Below are positions 16,337 through 24,200 of a stretch of DNA of 64,000 bases, in pieces; positions within the stretch are counted from its first letter, which is position 1, and each line of letters begins with the position of its first letter. The DNA comes from JTS-RE37 sp041744575. GTDB taxonomy: Bacteria > Bacteroidota > Bacteroidia > Flavobacteriales > Flavobacteriaceae. Made by a program: the position numbers and the translations under genes. The notes beneath the pieces were generated by a model. It made no database searches, was not told where the DNA came from, and saw only the letters and a list, made by a program, of their open reading frames with translations. The stretch spans positions 169,889 to 233,888 of the forward strand of contig JBGTKP010000033.1 of assembly GCA_041744575.1 (NCBI GenBank). Direction: 5' to 3'.

Positions 16337-17464
16337 ATGGAAATCAAAAAAGAATTGGAATCAGTAGCGGCTATCGGGATCCAATCAAAATGTTACCGGA
16401 ACTTCCCAATGGTGCCCAGAGTGATATTTGGAGCCGGATGCCTCGATCAGCTTGGGGATATTCTGATGCCTTTCAGAAAAAGCATCGAAGCCCCCATGGT
16501 TTTTCTCATAGACGATGTCTTTGAGGGTACTGCCCTTCCTGGCAGGATGCCGGTCATCTTCAACGATCAGGTTCTTTTTATTTCCGCAGATGAAGAGCCC
16601 AAGACGGAACAAGTGGATGCCCTGGTGTCGCGGCTCAGACAAACACATTCTGAAACTCCTTCCGGGATCATTGGAGTAGGGGGTGGCACCCTGCTGGACC
16701 TTGCGAAGGCTGTGGCCCTGATGCTGACAAATAAAGGTAGCGCTGAGAACTATCAGGGCTGGGATCTGGTGCATAAACCCTCAGTGTATCACGTTGGTAT
16801 CCCGACCCTTAGCGGAACGGGAGCGGAAGTTTCACGGACCGCGGTCCTCATGGGACCGACTAAAAAATTGGGAATCAACTCAGACTTTACGGTCTTTGAT
16901 CAGGTTATCCTGGATCCGGACCTTATGGTTGGTGTGCCGAAAGATCAATGGTTCTATACTGGAATGGATTGTTATATACATTGCATAGAATCCTTAAATG
17001 GGACTTATCTGAATGCCTTCAGCCAAAGTTATGGAGAGAAGGCCCTCGAACTTTGTAAAGAGGTGTTTCTCGGAAATCTGGATCCGGCCGAATGCCGTGA
17101 AAAATTGGTGATGGCTTCCTGGCACGGCGGTATGAGCATTGCGTATTCGCAGGTCGGAATTGCCCATGCCATGAGCTATGGGCTTTCCTATGTATTGGGT
17201 ATAAAGCATGGCCTGGGAAATTGCCTTGTTTTTCAACATCTCCATGAATATTATCCTGAAGGGGTGGCACTTTTCCATACCATGATGGATAAAAATGATA
17301 TCCGGTTGCCACAGGATGTATGTAGCAGGCTGTCGGAAAAACAAATGGATACAATGATCACTGTGGCCCTTAAGATGGTCCCGCTTTGGGAAAATGCCCT
17401 TGGAGCGCACTGGAGGGATCAGATCAGCCGGGAAAAATTAAGGTTGCTGTATAGCTTTATTTAA
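16337..17464 (+). CDS. kdnB: KdnB-like iron-containing alcohol dehydrogenase (putative Kdo 8-oxidase)
   Basis: 375-aa group III Fe/Zn-dependent alcohol dehydrogenase. The dinucleotide-binding turn GVGGGTLLDLAKAVAL (about 112-127) and the four metal ligands D211, H215, H277 and H291 (GMDCYIHCIE and HAMSYGLSYVLGIKHG) are intact. Similarity to KdnB of Shewanella is suggested by AENYQGWDLV, PTLSGTGAEVSRTAVL and LGINSDFTVFDQVILDP. KdnB oxidises C8 of Kdo so that aminotransferase KdnA can form 8-amino-3,8-dideoxy-octulosonate. Position directly behind kdsB supports this. KdnA is not in the window, so whether the full Kdo8N pathway exists here is open. The alternative is an unassigned Fe-ADH. Confidence 0.75.
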   Translation: MEIKKELESVAAIGIQSKCYRNFPMVPRVIFGAGCLDQLGDILMPFRKSIEAPMVFLIDDVFEGTALPGRMPVIFNDQVLFISADEEPKTEQVDALVSRLRQTHSETPSGIIGVGGGTLLDLAKAVALMLTNKGSAENYQGWDLVHKPSVYHVGIPTLSGTGAEVSRTAVLMGPTKKLGINSDFTVFDQVILDPDLMVGVPKDQWFYTGMDCYIHCIESLNGTYLNAFSQSYGEKALELCKEVFLGNLDPAECREKLVMASWHGGMSIAYSQVGIAHAMSYGLSYVLGIKHGLGNCLVFQHLHEYYPEGVALFHTMMDKNDIRLPQDVCSRLSEKQMDTMITVALKMVPLWENALGAHWRDQISREKLRLLYSFI

Positions 17465-18007
17465 TAGCCGGGCAGGTCCCCGTATTCCAGTTAGCGTCTG
17501 GTTAACCTAGTGAACTCCATTAATCCGAAGACATTTCTCGGAAGCTCCTGGCGTTTTCTATTCCCAACGCCAAATGCACACTTTATTTTTCCCAAATTAG
17601 CCCTTCTGAATTTACTTACAACAAGTTGTTTCACAATACCCCGCCCAAAATAATTGCGGAAATAGTCCTACAAACTAAATCGTAGAAAAAATAAGAATAT
17701 ATAACATAATTAGTAAGTTAAAACCTATGCTTTGTCTCCCTTTAAACCCTGTAAATTACCTTTTGACGAAAAATTTAATTTTCTGAATGAATATTCTCAA
17801 TTAGTACTATTATTGAAAAGATAATAAAGTTTAAGATGGTAGGAGACTTTAGTATTAGATCCTACTTTATATCTGTTTTGAATTGAAAGATGTAAAGCTT
17901 CCTCCCCACCCAATTCTTTTGCTGGACGGGTGAGTGGGGCGGCTGGACAGAAATATTCCCCTGTCGCCTGCGGCAGGATACACCCCAAAAATGAATTGAA
18001 TCTGGCA

Positions 18008-18037
18008 TTGCTATGGTTACCGGGTAACCAATCTTTG
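18008..18037 (+). promoter_or_regulatory. Candidate promoter of the giant secreted-protein operon
   Basis: TTG (18008-18010), 19 bases, then AATCTTTG (18030-18037), which fits the Bacteroidota TTG-N19-TAnnTTTG layout with one mismatch. A second, perfect -7 match TATTTTTG stands at 18051-18058 without a well-spaced -33 element. Either would give a leader of about 150-180 bases before the ATG at 18220. Confidence 0.4.
18014..18030. promoter_or_regulatory. 17-base palindrome, possible operator
   Basis: TGGTTACC-G-GGTAACCA: two perfect eight-base arms around one base. It fills the spacer between the candidate -33 and -7 elements, the usual place for a repressor operator. The binding protein is not identifiable from the window. 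Confidence 0.45.
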
Positions 18038-18219
18038 CATGAAACAAAATTATTTTTGTAAGATTTTATTTACTTCTTTTCTCGCTTGGCCTCTGCTTCC
18101 TATCAAGGGGTGCCTTCGAGGCTTTACTTTCAGTCGTTTTTTACCTTTTCTTCTTTACAAGGTGATCCATTGGCCTATTGCCGCCATTCTATTAGAACCA
18201 TATTTAAATTTTTTCTGCT

Positions 18220-21200
18220 ATGAAAAACAGTACTATGTTTCCCTATCACACCGGCCTCAGGCCGGAAGTTTCCGAAAACGGATGTAATCGCATAGCAATA
18301 AACCGGCTTCGTGCTTTTTGGGCATTTTTATTATGTGTGGCTGCTGTGCTACCCGTAATAGGGCAGACGGCTGATTTTGTCATTAACCCTTCCAGTGTTA
18401 CCGTGAACACCGGGGAGACCTTTACACTTACCATACAGGTACAGACTACTGATGTGGTCAGTGGCGGGGAAGTTCATATGAATTTTGATCCTGCTGTAGT
18501 GCAGGTTTCTGATGGGGGTGTGGCAGCCGCAGGCCCTCTGGGGATACCAATTATCGCCCCCGCTTATAACAATGTCAGCGGATCTATCGACTATGCCGCC
18601 GGTACCTTTAGCGATCCTCCAAGCGCCGATTTTGATTTTCTTACAATAACTATGCTGGCATTGGCTCCTGGTACGACCGATCTGGTATTCACTGATCCCC
18701 CCGGGGCGGCAGCTACAAAGCTCACAAATACCTCTGGAAATATCGTGGATCAGTCGACCTGGACGAGCATAACTGTGACGGGTGAAGATACTACGCCGCC
18801 GGTCATCACCCTACTCGGATTCACAACACAGGAAGTTACGGTGGGAGACGTTTACACTGAATCCGGGGCCACTGTCATAGACGATGTGGATGGGGATATT
18901 TCCGAATTTGTAACCATCAACAGTACAGCCGTTGATACCAATACCCCTGGCGATTATTTCGTCACCTATAATGCAGAAGATTTCTCCGGCAATCCGGCCC
19001 TCGAAGTAATCAGGACCGTTCGGGTAGTTCCCATTGTTGTTACCACTTATACCATTACAGCCACCCCGGGACCAAACGGGACCATAGACCCCCTGTCAGC
19101 GGTGGTCAGCGCTGGCGGCAGTACCACTTTTAATATCCTTCCGGATCCGGGTTACGAGATTGCGGATGTCATTGTAAATACGGTTTCCCAAGGTCCGGTC
19201 GCCTCCTATACTTTTACCGATGTGCAGGCCGACGACGCCATTAGTGCGACCTTCAGCCTAGATCAGGCCTTTCAGCTGTGTATTGCCAGTGGAAATACAG
19301 ATTTAACTGCTTTTGGCAGAAATTTTGTCGGAGACCCGAATACCATCCCCCCCACAGGCACCGGCTTCTCCCGTTCAAATGGTAAGTTATATTCGGGCTA
19401 CAGCGGGCCGATCGCCGGCACGGCTGCCGGCAGTCCTGAAGAACTGTTCTTCCAAAAGGAAATCTATGGAGGCCAGACAGGAACGGCAGGTGAAAATCCC
19501 TCCTATGTATATGCTATTCCAGTTGATAATGGATTTTATCAGGTGGACCTGTATTTCTCGGAAGTTTTTCATCCCTCTGCGGGAGGACGCGTATTTGATG
19601 TTCTTCTCGAAGGCAATGTAATCCTGGACGAATATGACCTGGTAAGTCCGATAAAAGACGGACTCTCCACTAACCAGACGGCAATCACCAGAACCTATAC
19701 TGTAGAGGTCACAGACGGCACTCTGAACGTACAGATTGGTCCGGCAAGCATTGACAACGGAAAACTGGCGGGCTTATGTATCACTGCCTCCGGTTCAAAT
19801 AATGTACATCCTGTCTCCAGTATCGGAGATCTCAGCCTGGACGCCCTTACAGCAGCCGCTCTGACCCTTGATATCACTGATTCCGACCCTCTGAGCATTG
19901 TTTTTAACGGAATGCCCGCTTCCCTCAGTTATGACCCGGCGACCAACCAACTCCAGGGAACACCTTTGGTTACTGACGCCGGTACCCACATTATAAATGC
20001 CATTATTTCTGATGGCCTTAATTCCCCGGTCACAGAGCAGTTCGTACTTACCATAACAGATCCCAACCAGAATTACCCGCCTGTGGTGGCTGCTGTCAGT
20101 GATATTGAGGTGGCTGAAGGTGGCACCGCGACCACATCGGTTGTGGTGACCGATGACAATGATGTCTTCAACACTACTTTGGTGCTTTATGACAAAAGCG
20201 CCGGAGGCACTAATTCTCCCATTACTCCGGCCATTATTGTTCCAGCCACCGACTACAGCTTTACAGGTGATGGCTCAGGGAATTTTTCTTTTGAATGGTT
20301 GACCGGCCCCGATGACGGCCGTTCCTACCTGGCGCGCGTTACCACCAATGACGGCGTAAATCCTGCGGTTTCCATCGATTTTAATGTCCATGTGGCACTT
20401 CCTGTTATAGGGAACACCCAGGCAAGAATGTTCAGCAAACCGCTCCCATGGTATGGTGGAGGCCCGGTCGCTCCTTTCACAGTGGCAATAGAAACCTCTC
20501 CCTCAAAAAATATAGGATATATAGAAAGCGGAGAATTCGTCGAATATGTTATCAATGTCCCGAGTCCCGGATCCTATGAGGTAGAATTTTTTGCTGGGAA
20601 GGGCAACGGCGGTGTTGTCACAGTCACCCTGTCCGAGGAAAATGGCGGCGCATTCTCTCCTATTGGTTCCTTTGGTGCTATACAGACCGATTGGCAGGTC
20701 TATGCCCCCTATACTTTCGACGTCGAATTTGCCAATACGGGAATCCAAACACTCCGACTCGACTTTTCAGGTTCCGGGGGAGTGAATATCCGGGACTTCA
20801 ATTTTGTACCCTCAGCAGATAATCCCCCGGCCATCACCAGCATAGATGATATTGAGGTGGATGAAGGAGAAATTGTAAGTGTTGACATTCAGGTCACCGA
20901 TGATTTTAACCCGGCGGCTACTATTGTGCTATATGACAAAAGTGCGACCGGAGGTACAAATTCCCCCTTTATCCCGGCTACAGCAATATCCGGTTATAGT
21001 TTTACTGACAACGGCAGTGGTAGCTACACGCTGCTATGGAATACTGCCATTGGAGATGGACGGTCCTATGAAGCGCGTGTAACAGCCAATGACGGTACCA
21101 ACCCTCCCGTCACGGAGACTTTTACGATCAATGTGGCCCAGGACATCCCGGACGCAATTTTTGCCAGAACCTTTAGCAACCCGCTGCCCTGGTATGGCGC

Positions 21201-24200
21201 CAGTCCGGTCAGCCCTTTTACAGTTTCCATCGAAAATGCCGGAAACATCGGTTATATCGATCCGAATGATTTTACCGAATACCTGATCGACGTTCCTGCA
21301 GCAGGCCTTTATACCCTACGTGTAAATGCCTCCAACGGTAGTGGTGGTGCAAACGTGCTCACTATTTCCGAAGAAAATGGCGGCGGCTTTACACCCCTTG
21401 AAACCGTTACCGTGAATAATAACGGCTGGGGAAGCTATGCCGATTATACCGGTGAGATCACTTTCTCCAATCCAGGTCTTCAGACGCTCCGTTTCGATTA
21501 TTCGGGCGGTATGAATATTACGGAATTCGAACTCATCCCTTCCTCGGAGAATGCCACTCCTGTAGTAACCATTACTTCTCCTGCCGGAGGAACCGGCATT
21601 GAGGAGGGAATAGCTGCTTTCATTACAGCTACCGCCATCGATAATGAAGAGGGCGATATATCCGCAGCTCTTGTCTGGAATTCCAGCCTTGACGGAAATT
21701 TTGGTACCGGGGGATCAGTAAGTACGGCAGGGCTCTCCGTTGGGACCCATGTGATTACTGCCTCTGTTACAGATAATGACCCCACGGAACCCAAGACGGC
21801 TTCCGCTTCAATCACCATTTATATTGGAACTCCCGCGCCAGATTGTGATATGGTTTTCCGCGTCAATGCCGGAGGGACATACTACCTGTCTGCCACCGGG
21901 AATTTTGAAGGTGATCAATCTGCCGCCAATGCCGGCGGAGAGGCTCAAAACGGAACACCATCCTCCTACGTGAACACGTCACTTCCCGCAAATGATACCA
22001 CTTTTGGTTCTACTGCCCCTCTCATTTCCAATACCACCGGTTATCCGGATTATCTGTTTCAAACAGAACGCTGGAGCAGTGCTGTCGTCCCGGATAATAT
22101 GCAATGGGCATTTCCCACCGGAAATGGCACCTTCACAGTAGACGTCCTTTTTAACGAGAACTGGACGGGCGAATCTGCCAATCCAAGGGTGTTCGATATG
22201 AACATAGAAGGCAATACAGAACTCGACAATTACCGACCCAGTGTCAATGGTTCCGAGATCAATATCGCCAAAGTGGAATCTTTTACAATCACGGTCACTG
22301 ATGGTGTCATGAACATTGATTTTATAGCTGTTTCACAGAATCCGGCAGTAAAAGGATTTAGTATCTGTGCTGTTCCTGTGAATGCACCCCCGATGGTGAG
22401 TATCCTTACACCGTCTGAGGACGATGTGGTTACCCGTGGTGCCGCAGTTACTATTTCGGGAACTGCTTCAGACCCTGAGGACGGGGATATCTCTGCTTCT
22501 ATCAACTGGACCTCTTCTGATCCACTTTTTATCCCGACTCCTGTATCCGGAACAGGTGCGGCGATCACAGCACAATTTTATACCCCCGGCCCCCAGACTT
22601 TAATGGCCACTGTGACCGACTCAGGTTTGCTTAGCGGTTCTAGCACCATTACGGTCAATGTCTCCGGCCCGGCAATCAGCTTTACCGCCCCTTCTGAGGC
22701 TCAGGTTTTGAATAGCACCACCGTTGATGTTACTGTAAGTCCCACGGATGTCTTTTTCAGCAATGATGAGCGTTTCCATTTTTATATCAACCCACCCGAT
22801 CCTGATAATCCGGATTTTGAAAAACGTATTTCTACGGCTAGCACCACTGTTACTTTTGATGAATTAAGTGGTCTACTTGCCAGTGACAATGCCGGGAACG
22901 GCATCGTCACGGGACAGAATACCCTGGTGGTTGTCGTCGCGGATCAAAGTGCTACTGAGTTTACCAATCCAGAAGCCAGGGCCGTTGTGAACTTTACAGT
23001 TGATTTACCCGATAATGAGCCTCCGACAGTCATTTGTCCAGCCGATATTGCGCTAAATAATGACGCTGGAAATTGTAACGCGGAGGTTAGCATAACAGAT
23101 CCAACCGCGACAGACAATGTTTCCACTACCTTTATTTACAGCGGTATTCGTATGGATGGCCTGCTACTCTCAGACCCATACCCGGTGGGAGAAACAACTA
23201 TTGTGTGGACAGCGGAGGACGAGGCCGGCAATGTCTCTCTGAGTTGTGACCAGTTGGTAACCATCGCGGATACCGAGGCTCCTTTGGCCGCGTGCCAGGA
23301 TTTCACGCTCGAGCTCAACTCGGATGGCCTTGCTACACTCAGTCCTTCAGACATTAATGGGGGATCTACTGACAATTGTGAAATAGACACGTATTCAGCA
23401 GACAAGACTTCTTTCGGTATTGCCGATATTGGCTTAAATACAGTGACCCTGACGGTCACTGATATTCATGGGATTAGCAGTACTTGTACTGCCACCGTGA
23501 ATGTTACTGATGGGGTTGCGCCAGAGGCGGTTTGTACGGATATTGAGGTCGCACTTGATGAAAATGGTGTAGCCACAATTGTGGCCGGCGATCTTGATGG
23601 CGGTTCTTCAGATGCTTCCGGGATTGCTGAATTTTCTGCAAGTCAGACCAGTTTTAGCTGCGCTGACCTGGGAGAAAATAGTGTTATGCTCACTGTGACA
23701 GATTCCAATGGAAACAGCAGTTCGTGTTCGGCAACGGTTACTGTGGTAGATACATTGGGTCCGGTAATTACCTGCAATCCGGATATTTCGGTAACCAGCA
23801 GTAATGGAAATCCTGTAGTGATAACAATTGACTTCCCAACCGCGACAGACAATTGTGACCCCTCTCCAACAGTTACCGCCATCAGGAGCGATAACGCCTC
23901 CCTCACTCTCAGCGAACCCTTTGAAGTAGGAACGACACAGATTCAGTGGACTGCGTTAGACTCACAAGGAAACCCATCTGTCTGCGTGCAGGACATTACC
24001 GTAAACTATACCCCGTCAACAGGGAATGACATCGTATCTTTTGACGTCCCCGGACAGATAGGGAACGAAACCATCGATACAACCGAAAAGACAGTTGTAT
24101 TGCTAGTTGCTGCAGGGACCGATGTAACCACTCTTATTCCGACTATCGGAATTTCGCCCGATGCCACAATCAATCCGATATCTGGTACACCAAGAGATTT

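Larger units (their letters stand above)
17465..18219. other. 755-base A+T-rich intergenic region upstream of the giant secreted-protein operon
   Basis: No convincing gene. A seven-pair stem TGGCGTT/AACGCCA with ten-base loop lies at 17549-17572 and could be a weak terminator for the kdsB-kdnB transcript, though no clean T run follows. The middle part (17640-17830) is very A+T-rich. The 3' part holds the promoter candidates and palindrome listed separately and a long leader of roughly 170 bases. Small open frames on both strands show no protein features and are not annotated. Confidence 0.6.

Noticed and set aside
17797..18047. Two overlapping minus-strand frames (about 60 codons) in the gap before the giant operon
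   Set aside because: No protein features, and they overlap each other in different frames.
18039..18287. 82-codon plus-strand frame in front of the giant cohesin gene
   Set aside because: It overlaps the start of the real gene in another frame and starts at the presumed promoter; aromatic-rich composition looks like chance reading of A+T-rich DNA.
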